A DNA stretch of 64,000 nucleotides. Source: Coriaria nepalensis. Its lineage: Eukaryota; Streptophyta; Magnoliopsida; Cucurbitales; Coriariaceae. A program made the translations under genes and the position numbers. Positions 1 through 13,012 of the stretch are shown here, in pieces. The stretch is from NCBI GenBank assembly GCA_027186245.1, contig CP114496.1:1681501-1745500 (forward strand). The letters are read 5' to 3'. Each line of letters opens with the position of its first letter. The stretch's first letter is position 1. Under the pieces are notes generated by a model, which saw nothing but the letters and a program-made list of their open reading frames with translations, was not told where the DNA came from and searched no databases.

Positions 1-347
1 TCCATCCTTATCAAGTTGTTCTTGTTTGTCCATGTCCGCAAATCTCAACCGTCCATACTTATCCAACGAACTTTATGATTGTCACATCAAAAGCAAAAGG
101 AAGAGAGAATATTATATAACATTTTTATATAGGAGCCGAATACGAGCTGCTAAAAAATGTTATTTCTCTCTTCATCCTCTTTCTCTTTCGCTCAGACAAC
201 TGACAAGAACCGTTATTTATTATTTTTCCTTTTCCTTCAAATGAACAAAGCAGACCTTTTTGGCCTTCTCCAATCCAATTTTGATCGGCTGCTTTATTAA
301 TTTCTAATCCAATTTTCTCAACTTTTAAAGTTTAGAAATGCGAAAAC
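1..347. other. Gene-free flank
   Basis: AT-rich sequence before the first LTR copy. A short open frame at 26-244 has no recognisable domain and low-complexity composition; I do not call it a gene. Confidence 0.5.
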
Positions 348-2170
348 TATTAGGCATGATGTCCTGAAAGTATGTGATGAGTATTGTTTTATAAAATTAA
401 TAAAAGTGACATTTTTTTATAGATAATTATTGTGAATGTATTATTATTGAATAATATGTATAAATATCATAAAATTCTAAATTCATTTATGTGACTATAA
501 TCTTATATTGGTGCGAGAGGATTAAGATTATAGATAATGAATTAAATTGTCTACAATATATTAAAGTATGTAATATTTAATTGATGGTTGCTAGTACGGT
601 CTACTAGAATTATGAATGCAAATGATCTAGATCCGGATCACTGATGTAGATAGACATCTTAGTGAAAGTATTTTATATAATTGAATTATATGGGATATAG
701 CTTGATATGATTTAATTCTTTATTAAAATATCATTTTCCATAAAAAAAATTTATTCATATTAATAGATGATCATATGCATATCAATTTGAATCCTAAGTA
801 GTCATGAACTCATGTTTATGTCAAATAGATCTTTTGATTCATTCGTCACGGTTTGTTTGTAAAACAGACTAAAGACTTTGGTTTTAGAGATTCATTGGGA
901 TAAGTGGCTGAGAACATGATTTACATATATGGATTCTAAACCTTTTTCATAGAAGATTGTATATTGGTTCCCTTGAGAGTTAATTCTAGAACTGAATGGT
1001 TTTGAACTCAAATTTATAATAAAGTTAGAAATCGATCGTTTACTAGTAAAATAATAGTACTTAAGGATAAAAAGATAATTGAGAGGTAAAACGATAATTT
1101 TGACAAGCTCTAATTGTGAATCAAGTATTGGATGATTAGATTGCATGTGATGATAATATCAATATACTATTAGAGATTGCTCTGTAATATGTTATATAAT
1201 TGTAAAAGTGTAATCTCATATTTTTAGTAAAATAATATTTGAATTAATAAATTAGATTTATTATATTAAAATGTTTAATTAATAATCTAATTTACTGGAG
1301 CTTGAAATTATAGGTCAATGGTCCCCAAGTCGCCTCTATAAAATACTATATAGGGTAACAATGACAAAAATTGAAAAAAAGACTTATTTGCAAGAAAATA
1401 GTTTTTGGGGCAAATTTGTAATTATGAGATAATTAGTGTTAATTAATTAAATTAAATAAAAATATGTATTTTAAATGATGAATTTCTAAATTTATATATT
1501 AAATAATAATATATTTTATTTTCAATTAAATATGTTTTATATAATTTAATATTAAAATTAGGTAATCAAATTTAAATTGGTTTGAGAAACTAATTTAAAA
1601 TTTAATAAAATATGATTTGATTTAAAATAGATGAGATTCTATTTTAAATAAGATTTGAAAACTTTTGACTAAATTAAATATATCATTAAAAATATGATAT
1701 GATTTGAAATATATAAGATTATATTTTAAATAAGATTTAAAAAGATTTGACCATATCAAAAATAGTATCTAATGATTATCTTATCATTTAATATTATAAT
1801 TAGATTATCAATTCAATTAATTTAAAATGTTTAAATTAAATTAAAAAAATTCTAATAACACTCTATAAATATATCATATTCTAATTATTTCATAGTACTA
1901 AAAATAGAGATTTTTTCACAAAAAGAAAAGAAGAGAAAATCTTGTTATTTCTATATGCCCACACACGTCCTAGTGTGTTGAGGATCGATCTGAAAGATTG
2001 TGATGTGAGTTTTCTCGAATGATTCGCGTATGCTAAGTTATGATCTCTTCGCATAGCTATAGAATTAACTTATATTTATCTAAAGGATCGATAAAGTTTT
2101 TTAGAAAATTTGTGTTATATACTAGGTTCAATAATCACTTCTGCTACGAAATTTTAAACCTATTTTATAA
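348..2170 (+). repeat. Old solo-LTR-like copy 1 of a long LTR family
   Basis: This stretch is the inverted partner of 5326-6815: reading copy 2 on the minus strand reproduces this sequence from its start (TATTAGGCATGAT here, TGTTAGGCATGAT in copy 2) to its end near 2170. It contains a TATA-like TATAAATAT near 1865 followed by the conserved segment around 1960-2010 that ends in GTGATGTGAG. The terminal TG has become TA and I find no target duplication, so it is older or rearranged. It is about 330 bp longer than copy 2. No coding sequence. Confidence 0.7.
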
Positions 2171-3090
2171 TAAAAATGACAAAAAAAATGTGTGAATTGT
2201 AGGGTTCTCCTCTAACCGAAAATTCAGACCGAGTTCTTGGTCTAAATCTAGAACTCGGTATGGATCTGGAACTTAGACCTAAATAGAGTTCTCGATCTAA
2301 GTTCCCAATCTAGATAGAGTTTTTGGTCTAAAAGGACATACATGGTTACCATCTTCAAAATCGAGAATTGGGCCTGAACAGGAAACTTAGACCGAGTTCT
2401 CAATTTTGAAAGATAAAAATCATATATCAGTCTTTCTAGACCGAGAACTCGATCTAAGTTCCTAGTCTACAGACCAAATATCAGTCTCTAGGTTTCAGAT
2501 TCAAATGTATAGTAGTGGTTGGTAAATGATGTAAACAAAAACTTTTTTCCTTAATCGCTCTCTCGTTAGCTTCCAGATTCAAACTCGTCGGCCCAGATCA
2601 GTCAAAAAGTTAGAGTGTCAATGACGATAGTCAACATCTAGAGAAAATGAAAGAGGGGAGTCATAATTGTGAAAAAAATGAGAGAGAGAAATTGGTCAAA
2701 TACGTCTCATAAATTAGCTGTATTTGAAATCAAATTAACTGTATTTGAGTCGGATTAAGTTTTAAATTTTTCTTGCAACGTGGCACTTTCCTGATCATTA
2801 GATCAAAATAAATAGCTGAGATATTATTGCAGGGACAGACATAGAGAGAGCGAATAAAGACTGAATATGCTCCCATTTTCTAAGTGTTTGCATTAAAAAT
2901 GGGAATGTTGAGTTGGGATTTGATTAGAGTATTGGGATTTCTATTATGTTATCTATTTTTTATGCTCGATTTGCGATGTGGAATTAGATAGAGGGTTTGA
3001 GGGAGTTCATAAGGAGAAGAGGTTTGAAGAAAGATGTTGGACATAGTTGGGTTGAGATAACTCATTAGCCAAAATTTGTCTTAAAATCTT
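2171..3090. other. Non-coding stretch with a repetitive block at 2205-2490
   Basis: No gene. The first part (about 2205-2490) is a dense set of imperfect direct and inverted copies of GAACTCGGTCTAAGTT-like words. The remainder is unremarkable AT-rich DNA with an AG-rich patch near 2640-2700. Confidence 0.5.
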
Positions 3091-3098
3091 TGGATGTA

Positions 3099-4215
3099 TA
3101 AGTAGAGATGGCAATAACCGCAGGGTCAGCCCAAACCCAATTGGCCCTGCTCAACCCCGACTCAGCTCATGTATGTCAGTCTCGAGAGTAAGCCCTATTT
3201 AGGATCGGGCTAAGGTCGAGCCTCGATTTTGAGCCCTCGGCCTGTCTTGTCTGGCCCCTTTTATTTATTTATTTATTTTAATTAAATTAGATAATAAATG
3301 GGTTTATTTAAGCTTTTAGGCTTAGCTTGTCAAAGCGTTAAGATTTCATGATAATAGTTTGAAACTTCATGATCTTTTGACCTAAAGCTTTTGAGTTTTT
3401 TTTTCACTACTATTTAGTAAAGCACGAAGGTTGCATCATTCCACTATTATCATGTCACATATCACATATGATACATCATATAAATTTGATTGTATACATT
3501 CTTCTCATTTTCTACAAACATAGTAGAATCTCAATAAATTAATACTTGATAAGTTAATAAACTCACTTAAATTATAATTTTTTTTATCTCAACTTAAATA
3601 TAACTTGCTAATTTCCTTGATAACTTAATATTTTTTAAAATTAATAGATTTATTTTGAGATTATTAATTTAATAAGATTTTACTGTATATATATAAATAT
3701 TTTTATAAATGTCTCCTGTACATTATTACATATATCTAGATTTAAAAATATAATATTATTGATGACTTTTTGGTTAATATTATAACTTAGTAAAGTGAGT
3801 TTAGAACATTATTCTATGCATGAATAATCGGGTTCGGGCTCGGGCTCGGGTCTAGGCTACATGCATTATGCACGTGTTAAAAAAGAAAAAAAAATATATA
3901 TATATATATATATTACATATGCGATATTAAAACCCGAATCTTGTAATTAATTATCATGAAAAATAGAAAAATGACTCATCTTATTCTAAGTTTTTGCTTC
4001 TTAATACTTCAAATGATAATAGTAAACATAAATTGATTTTTGAGGGCTGGCCCAGTTTTAGGCCCATATATAAATGGGCTCCGGCTTGCCATTAGTTTTG
4101 TAAGCCCGATCCTAGCATAATCTGACATAAATAGGCCAAGCCTAACATGGATCAAAATAGACCGAGCTTAAAATGGATTGGCGGGGTTGGACAGACCAAC
4201 CTGTATTGCCATCTA
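3099..4215. mobile_element. hAT-like non-autonomous DNA transposon
   Basis: The ends carry inverted copies of AGATGGCAATA (left from about 3105, right ending near 4214), and the element is bracketed by the direct repeat TGGATGTA at 3091-3098 and 4216-4223, the 8-bp target duplication size of hAT transposons; the match extends to a ninth base. The left border is uncertain by about 4 bp. Both subterminal regions are rich in GGGCTNGGGC-type words, common in plant non-autonomous hAT elements. No transposase frame is present, so it would need a helper. Confidence 0.6.
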
Positions 4216-4223
4216 TGGATGTA

Positions 4224-5320
4224 TTTTCATATTGGATTAACGATCGACTTTTTAAGGAGTTAAGAAAAAAAATCAATTAAGTGGGGCCCACTTTGAATTA
4301 ATCCATACCGTTTCAAGTTTGTCATGGTTTAGTTATTTTCGAACTCAATTTCTAAAATTGAATCTTTGATGTATTGTTAGATAAAAAGTTTTTGGCAGGC
4401 ACATGGAGTATACCATCATATGACACATTAAATTTTATTATTCATGTTTATGATTGTAATATGATTTAATATGTTATATGGCTATATGATTTATATATAG
4501 GAATCTCATATTAGATTCAAATTAATTATAATAATTTATCTCGTTGTTATTTAAATTTATTTTTGATGTATTATTTATATTTATAAAATAAATTTATATT
4601 TAAATAAATAAAAATATTTTTTAAAATTATTCATACTTACATTATTATCAATTAAAAAATAGTAAGAAGACTAAACAAAATATCAAATTTAGATAAAATG
4701 ATTGAGTGAGTAATCTTTTCAATTTAATAAAAAAAAAGCTATTTTATCCAAATTTTTTAATATTATTATTTTTATCCGCCTACCATCTAGAATAGGGTAA
4801 AACTTGGCTCATTTCTCTATACTTTTTTTAATTTGAAAGAAATCATGATAAATCTCCAAAATTTAAGGATAAAAGTTTAATAAATATTTAATAATTTTAA
4901 GTTAAATTATAATAACTCTTAATTTAATAATGAAAAAATAATTATACAAATATCACATAACTGTTAAATAAATATTAAATATTAAATTTTACTAGATTTA
5001 AAATTTGTTTTTATATTGTTATTACCTTTAATATAAATTTAATATTTTTTATTTCTCTTTAAATTTTTTCTCAATTTTTATCATACTGGCCGCCACAACT
5101 ATCACCAGCCTCACCTTATCTACCGCCAATATAAAAATTTAAATTTTTAATATTTTTTAGTATTAAATTTTCAATATTTAAGATAGAGTAAAATTAATTA
5201 AAATTTGAATTTTTTATGTTGGTAATAGAGTTTGGCAGTAGCAGTGGTAGACCTCTAATATAAAATTTTAATATTTACGAGATAGAAAGAGAAAGAGAGA
5301 ATAATTTTATGTCGGTGGTG
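4224..5320. other. Gene-free AT-rich DNA
   Basis: Nothing recognisable; very AT-rich, no coding frame and no clear repeat borders. Confidence 0.5.
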
Positions 5321-5325
5321 GTAGC

Positions 5326-6815
5326 TGTTGAAATCGGGCTTGAAAATTCGCAGCAGAAATGATTATTGGTCCTAATAAAAATTTTCTAAAAATTTGTAGT
5401 GATCATTTATATATATATATATAAATTAATCATATGGTTAGATGAAGAGATCATACCTTAGTCTACATGAATCGATCGTTGAAACTCACATCACGATCTT
5501 TCAGATCGATCCTCAACACTCTAGGACGTGTGTGGACACGTAGAAATAACTGGGTTTTTTTTCCTTTTTCTCTTTCGAAAAAACCTCTCTACAATTATTA
5601 TAATATAATGTATTTATAAAATTCTATTAGGATTTCCATTAAACTCTTAAATTAATTTGAATTAAATAATTCAAACATAATGTCAAATAATAAGATAATA
5701 AGATAATAAGAAACTTCTAACATAATTACAAGATCGCCGTGACTATTCTTCTACCCCATGGCTAGCCACTATCTCATAATTACATATTTGCTCTAAAAAA
5801 CTATTTTCTTTGCAAACATGTCCATTTTTCCACCTTTGTCACTCTTAACCTAGAGGTGACCTGAATACCATTAACCTATAATTTCAAACTCCAATAAATT
5901 AGATTATTAATTAAATTCTTTAATCTAATAAATCTTATTTATTAATCTTAATATTATTCTACTAAAAATATAAAATTGAACTCTTGCAATTATAAAATAA
6001 ATTACTAAACAAATCTTCAGTAGTCCATTGACATTATCATTCCATGCAATTTAATTCTCTAATAATTTATTCATAATTAAAGCTAGTCAAAATTACCTTT
6101 TTACCTTTTTCATTATCTCTTTCTCCTTAAATACTATTAATCCACTAATGAACGGTCAATTTATAACTTAATTATAAATTTGAGCTCAAAACCATTTAGT
6201 TTCAGAATTAACTTTCAAGAGAACCAATATACAATCTTCTATAAAGAATGTTTGGATTTCATATCTGTAAATCATGTTCCTAGCCGCTTATTCCAAGGCA
6301 CCTCCAAAACAAAAACCTTTATCTTGCTTACAAACAAATCATAACGATTGAATCAAAAGATTTAGTTGATATAAACAGGAGTTCATGATTACTCATAATT
6401 CAGATTGGTCTGCATATGATCATCTATTGATATAAATAAAATTTGTTATGACAAACAGTATGTTGAAAAAGAATCAATTCATATCGGGTCCAGTCTTATA
6501 TAATCCAATTATATAAAACACATCCACTAAAATGTCTATCTACATCAGTGATCTGAATCTAGATCACTTGTATTCATAATGCTAGTGCACTGTACTAGCA
6601 ATTATTAATTAAAAATTTTATATTTTAATATATTGCAGATAATTTAATTCATTATTTATAATTTTAATCCTCTTGTACTAATATAAGATTATAGTTATAT
6701 AAATAAATTTGAAATTTTCTGATCAACATATTCAAATGATTATATAAAAAACTATCACTTTTATTAATTTCATAAAATTATACTTATTATTACTTTTAGA
6801 GTATCATGCCTAACA
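5326..6815 (-). mobile_element. Solo LTR, copy 2 of the long LTR family
   Basis: On the minus strand this 1,490-bp unit begins TGTTAGGCATGAT and ends ATTTCAACA, so it has TG...CA ends. It is flanked by the exact 5-bp duplication GTAGC at 5321-5325 and 6816-6820. No internal region, primer site or partner LTR adjoins it, which fits LTR-LTR recombination leaving a solo LTR. A TATAAATAC promoter-like box on the minus strand (near 5,615) precedes the conserved R-like segment. It is homologous to 348-2170 in opposite orientation. Confidence 0.8.
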
Positions 6816-6820
6816 GTAGC

Positions 6821-7608
6821 AACATAGGAGAAGAATGATGGTGGCCGGTAAGATTGAAATAGAGAAGAATTAAAAATTAATAAATAAGGTGAGTTAAAAA
6901 TAATCAAATTTAAATTAAAAAAGATAAAAATATAAACAAAAACTTTAAGTTGATTCAAATTTAAAATTTTAATACACCGCTCATGTGATAAGCCCATGAA
7001 CACTCCACTATTTTTAACAGAATAAAAAATTAAACTTAAATTAAATATTCAATATAATTACTAAAAAATTTTAATGTTTATTTTAACTTATGCTAAATTT
7101 GAGGGTTTATCTTATCTCCCCATTTGTCTCTCTTTTCAATGGTTGGTAATGAAATTAGTCTAAGAGGATGTTTGTTTACTGAGAAACCATTTTCTTCCTT
7201 GGCTGGAAGGATGACCAATTTTTGTCACTTGAATTCGGCGGGTATTCTCAACTATTTTCCCATCTTCAATTCAAGCAAGTTCTTCATCAAGTGCCTACTA
7301 AATATATAACTCAGAAGGAAAACGGGCTTGTTACACAACCCGGTAAGTACCCGTTACACCGTGAATCTATCCAGTACATATATTTTAAGGATCGTACAAG
7401 ATTAAATAAAGGGTTTTACACACCTTTTCTAGTTCTTACATTACCATTTTACTACTAATTCAAGGGGGCCAAAAAAATCGCAAAAGAGAAAAAGAGACGA
7501 ACAATATATTACATAGAATATCATCATACTCACAGCCAAAAAAGCCAATCAAAACTCATAGGATGAGCTTGTTACCAGGTTTTCCGAGTGGAAATCATCT
7601 ACTACAAA
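6821..7608. other. Intergenic, includes MPB2C 3' flank
   Basis: No supported gene. Two overlapping short plus-strand frames (7124-7309 and 7222-7458) encode nothing I recognise. The part next to 7609 is the likely 3' UTR of MPB2C. Confidence 0.4.
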
Positions 7609-10316
7609 TTAATCTAAATTTTTTGTTCTCAAGAAAAAGGACTGAAGACGAAACCTAGCACTAGAAGCAGCGGCCACAGATTCTTCATCTTTTTTTTCCT
7701 TTGAATCCAAAACAGCGGCTATGTAAGTGTTTCTTGCTTCCTCCATTCTCTGCATGTCCACCTCACCCAAATCATCCTGTTTATAGTAGAAACCTAGTCT
7801 CAATAACAAGCTTTAACACACCATATAGAAAACAAGCAGATAAAATCACAAGACATTTCCATTATGCCTACTTCATTGTTCGTGTTTCTACCTAAGAAGA
7901 CAGTGCATAACTACTCCAGATTATTGAAATGTGGATTCAAATTCAGTTTATCACAAAATGTAATTCACTTAACCATATCAGTAACCTCTGCAGTTAATTT
8001 TCAAAGAACAAAAAAAGAAAATTTTCTTTTGTAGGAGAGAAAATGTGAGGCTATGTACTTACAATAAAAGGATTGGGACCTAATTGACAATCTGGAAAAT
8101 CATAATCTTCGCCTTTTACGTCAGAAAGATTTGTTGCCAACCCTTCAAGTAACATCATAAAAGATGAGATGACTCCTTGCACAGACTTGAGCTCTTCCTG
8201 AAGCTTCTCCATTTTCCGGTTAGATGTCATTGCTTCCCACTGAATCTTTTCTAGGGCTGCTTGCTTGTCTGCTAGCTTAATCTGTAGAAGATAATAAAAG
8301 CTATTAGTTGCATCATAATTTCATTCATTAAGAAAAAAGATTCTATCATCATCTTTCCTTATTCAATAACAAAACCATATATTATGAGTTAAAGAATAAT
8401 TATAATCACAGTTCAAAAAGATGCTTCATATCTTTCAAGAAAATATAGTTGACGTAGAGTTTCAGAATACTCAACTTTCATTACCAACAAATATATATAT
8501 ATATATAATTTCACACAAAATGTGTGAATCACAAAGACACCTTATACAGAAACATCTAACAACTTCGTTTTATGACAATAATTGAAGGATAACGAATATA
8601 TAGGGACCTTTGCATCTGATAATTGGGACTGGGTAGACTTTATTAAAGAATCCTTTTCTGCAGTCTGGAGTTTCAATGCATTGAACTTTGAATTGATACC
8701 ATCCACCTGGCTCTTTAAAGCATCTGCTGATTTTAAAAGTTCATCTTTCTCCAATAACTTCCTCTGCAAATCCTCCACTTGTTCTCTCAAAACAGTCAAC
8801 TCTTCTCTCTCCTTTTCTGAAGCCAAAGACCTTGAGGAGAATATGGAAAAGCTGTCTGAATCTGGATTATTCCTACCCTGATTTCCATGACCCCTTTTCT
8901 CTTTCGTGGGAATTGATTGAGCAATGTTTCTCCCTTTATGGTCAGTTAACTTGAACAAATAAAAATAAAGTAGAGCAAATTCAGTAATCACTCCATAGTC
9001 TATACTTAGCATTAGAAATCAGTGTAAAAAAGCTCGTATCAAAATCTTACTGAATTATATAAAACAAATTATTTTTAGTATATGAACAGGGGAAAATTCA
9101 TTATATGTTCCAAAATTAGTAATAATGCAAACTTCTTGGTGCATTTGGGTACCATTAGGCTTCATCTTGGAGCACTTAATTATTGTCCAGTTTAGGCCAA
9201 AAGTTCAGTTTGACCCCAAAATATTCAGTTTATAACCAACAAATACGACTAGAATATATTATTCTAGATATCAGTTTCTCTACCAAGCGGTTCAATAACA
9301 GCTTATAACCACTAAATTTAGCTGAAATATATTATTCGAAATGTCACTTAGGCTATCTGTTGGTAAAATAAGTTGATATAAATAGAGTCTAAATGTAAAT
9401 TTTGGTTGAATGAATCCAATCTAGATCCACAAATTTTTTTAAAAAAGTACTAATCTACATTTCAGTTTCATTCAGCTTAATAAGTTTTCCCAAATTGCGA
9501 TTGTTCCCAAAATATGAAAAGACTATTCCAGACACATGACACATTTAATATCTTAACCAAAAGAAAAATAAACACCATTATTGACAGTTTTTCCCCCTCA
9601 TATTTTCTCGGGAAAAATAAAGTAAGTAGGAGTAAAAGTAACACATCAATACTGTATCATCTTAACCATGAAAGTAATTGTAAAAATAAAAAGGAAAGTC
9701 ATTAAGAAGTCCTTACTTTTCTGGATAATGATTCTCTTGAAGGAGTCTTAGTATATGTCATAGAACCAAGCCTTGTAAACGAACTGCTTTCTTTCCGATC
9801 CTAAACCAAATCCATACACAAACTTCAATTATCATTTCAAAAATCGAGCTAAAAATAAATAACCTCAAATCCAGTACTAAGAATTGCACAAAAAACAAAA
9901 TTCAAACGTTCATTTTCCCTCGGTTAAAACAAACCCCCAATTGAGACTGAGACTACTCTCCTCACTAAACCCAGAAATTCTTTTTTTTTGACCCCCTCGT
10001 TTTACCCCCTACTTTCCCTTTAAGAACCAAACACGGTAAACCAAAAAGTCAAGGAAAATTTAAGAGATAAGGAAAAGAGATTTACGATGAGGGACTGAAC
10101 GAGGGGGACGATCTCAACAAGGTCATTGAAGAGAACGCGATCCAAATTTCCGATAGTCCCAGAGGCAGTGGAGCGGTGAGACGGAGACGAGTTAGCCAGC
10201 GAGTGCTGAGTCGACCGGTGAGTGACGGACGAGTTGTGGTCGTCGGAAAGCCATGATTTAGAGTCTCCGAAACCTGAATTCTCTTGGAAATCAACGAAAT
10301 GCTGAGGCTCAAACAT
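7609..10316 (-). CDS. MPB2C: MPB2C, microtubule-associated movement-protein-binding protein 2C
   Basis: Five exons with GT-AG borders and matching phases: 10086-10316, 9717-9800, 8608-8949, 8063-8281 and 7609-7776, giving 347 codons ending in TAA. The family is plant-specific and near this length. Known members bind cortical microtubules, interact with tobamovirus movement protein and with the homeodomain protein KNOTTED1, and limit cell-to-cell trafficking. Visible support: the acidic N terminus starting MFEPQHFVDFQE with a SKSWLS motif, a Ser/Thr-rich linker (about 80-148), a heptad-rich coiled coil (about 149-275) and a conserved C-terminal block (GEVDMQRMEEARNTYIAAV). The start is the first ATG of the exon and directly precedes the conserved N terminus. 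No break or missing exon is seen. Assignment is from remembered family features; no search was run. Confidence 0.85.
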
Positions 10317-10440
10317 CGTCTTCTAGATCAAACTGAGAATCTTTTAGGAAGAGAAATGCGGGAGTGCACTGAGATGGGTGGAACCGACGAACAAAGTTAC
10401 AAGAGAGAGAGAGAGAGACTTCATTTTGAATTTTCCTTTT
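10317..10440 (-). promoter_or_regulatory. MPB2C 5' UTR / core promoter with CT (Y-patch) repeat
   Basis: Immediately upstream of the MPB2C ATG. The plus strand has an uninterrupted GA run at 10402-10418, i.e. a CT run in the gene's direction about 90 bp before the start codon. Pyrimidine patches of this kind are common at plant transcription starts. No TATA box is obvious. Confidence 0.4.
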
Positions 10441-13004
10441 TTTTCTTTCATTTTAGGTAATGAATTTTCCAAATTACAAAAACACCCTTTTATTTCCGTT
10501 GATCAGCAGTTACCGTTATCGCCGTCTTTTATTTTATTTTTGGCAAAATTTCACCTTAATTTATAAAAAAAAAATGATTAATCTGAGATAAAAAAAATTA
10601 AAAGATGAGATAAAGTTTGACTTTTATATAGTTTAAAGAAAAATTTTATGAATAATAATAATTTAAATGCAATAACTATCATAGAGATGTTAAAATAAAT
10701 CACCCTATTTAATTATATTTATATCAAGTTTTGCATTATTCTAGATTGGCTGGGCTAAAAAATGAGCTAGGCTCGGGCCAGCTTGTTCACATGTGTGGAC
10801 CGAGCTTAGTCCTGGCCCATTATAAGAGAGTTGGGCTAGTCTTTGGGCCAGGCCAAAATCGTAGGCTGTTGGTCGAACTAACGGGTCTAATTCATTTTAA
10901 CATCTTTAATCATAACTTTTAAAAATAAAGTGAAACCTTCAAAAATTAAATAAACATGAGAAAGAACTCCCATTCCACTTATTATGAATGCATGACTCGC
11001 AACCCGATCCGACCCATCCCTTCGAGTGTTAAAAAATGAATTTAATTGGGGTGAATATGAAATTTAGCATTTAGAAGATGATATGGCAAACTACCTCAGG
11101 GTTATGTTGCCTCTTATGTGACCAATTTCTTTTGATTTTAACGAATTTTGGCAGTTTAATTTAAATATCTTTTAAATTTTATGAGATTTTGATGTAAAGT
11201 GAGTTGGTTTGATAGGATGGATTACCGGAAGTGTTATAATGTATATTATAACTCTCTATTTATATGATGTGAAACTAAAATATGACCAGGCACTTTCTAT
11301 AAAAAGATACATACATTATTATCTCTTTTTTTAACAAAATATATATTTTCATGTGATTCAACATACTTTTCACTTAACTCAAAAGACCGACTTGATAAAA
11401 AGAATTACTACTAAATATTATAAAAAAACCTTTTCTTTAAATAATATAAGATGAAAATATGATTACTCCCTTTCATAAAAACAATTGAATTAGTATTACT
11501 TTAAAAAGTTTCGAGTGTATATCTTTTTATAATAAAACTCGCGGATAAAACGACTTCGCCGATTTCTTTTTTCAATACAGTTAATAACAGTACACCACCT
11601 ACTTTACAGCCGTAGTTTTATCATTTTTTTCACTTCACATGGTCTTTATTTGTCAATCCGGAGTTAGTTTATTGGTAATATATATATATATAATTTGGAA
11701 AATTGGAATTTAATGTTACCTAATCGATGTATAATATATATAAAAAAAAGATTTTTTTTTAATCGTACTTATTAGCCAAGTAATATACACTTGTTACAGC
11801 TTTTATGAGATTGATGATGTGTGACCTAAATATATAAAATAAGGTATAAAAAAAAACTTCATCAGAGAAACATTTAGATTTGACCAAACCAGTAGAAGTT
11901 AAGGGATCTACACCTTTGTATATTCCCTATAGACATCTAAACGAGATAGTAAGAGATTGGAGTCATAATTATATTGTGTGCCAATACTATATCTTAAACT
12001 CCAAACGGAACGTTCCTTATTAATAACTTGAAGCAAATCATAAAAGAAAATTGACTTACTTTAATATTCTATTGGATCACATTTTTTCCTCCACCTCCGG
12101 TGATGTGTTTCAGCCCAATAAGAGTTGTGGGATTTTGAGCCGAGTTCAGGCCCAATTTCAACACGAGCTATCTTGCTTTTTTTTATATATGTTTGGTCGT
12201 GATATTACCACAATGTTGTTTTTTTCTTTTTGTGAAGATAATTTGTTAGGTATTCCGTTTTAATTCCGCCGAATCTAAACTATGTTTGAGAAATATTTAT
12301 CCCTATATTGATAAAGATGTATGGACTCTCTAAAAAAAAAGAGTTTTGGCTGTACTTGATCCATTTGCAACTCCTTTAAAAATATTATCGATATTTATTT
12401 CTTGTATTTCAAACACTCGTCAAAAAAGTTATTAGATATTCTTTTAATAGTATTTTTTGTGTCTATAATTGAAGGTTGACAGGAGAGAATTGGTTCAACT
12501 AATCTCTTGTTTAATATTTTACTATGAATGTAATTTGGATTTCTTTGTGATAATGCTATAAAGGGGATTAAGACCTAGATTTAAACTTGGATTTCGATTC
12601 AAGATATAGGAGGAGAGAGAGAGGATTAGTATAGTGAAAATAGAGGTAACGGTGCTGGTGGAGGCAGAGGAAATAGTTGAAAGGGTGGAAGCATAAAGTA
12701 AACGAAATAGTTAATTATACTTTTAATCTCGGTATAGTTCCAACTTTTACGAATTTATCTATGTATAATCTCCTATCAACTTTTTAGTCTATATAATGTC
12801 TAAATTGAACTTTTTAATTCATCCAATCATTTTTCCGATAAATAAGCTGATGTTTCATGTTGATTATGCATACCATATCATCAACAAAATATGTTTATTA
12901 TTATTTAATCCTTCTTCTTTTAAACAAATGAAATAATGAGGGAAAAAAAAAAACCTGACTTATCTTAAATAAATAAAACGATTTGACTTTGTTTTTATAC
13001 GAGA
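10441..13004. other. Intergenic DNA without a supported gene
   Basis: AT-rich. A patch at about 10735-10890 rich in GGGCC and GGCCC words resembles the subterminal parts of plant non-autonomous hAT elements, but I could not define ends or a target duplication. Nothing else is recognisable. Confidence 0.4.
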
Positions 13005-13012
13005 AATCAAAT

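Noticed and set aside
7124..7458. Two overlapping short plus-strand frames as a small gene
   Set aside because: No recognisable domain, no splice partners, and close to the MPB2C 3' flank. Left as unannotated.
8582..8881. 99-codon plus-strand open frame
   Set aside because: Exact antisense of MPB2C exon 3, whose minus-strand reading has the coiled-coil heptads and proper splice borders.
10731..10922. 63-codon frame in the GGGCC-rich patch
   Set aside because: Looks like part of a non-coding hAT-type sequence; no start context, domain or splice sites.
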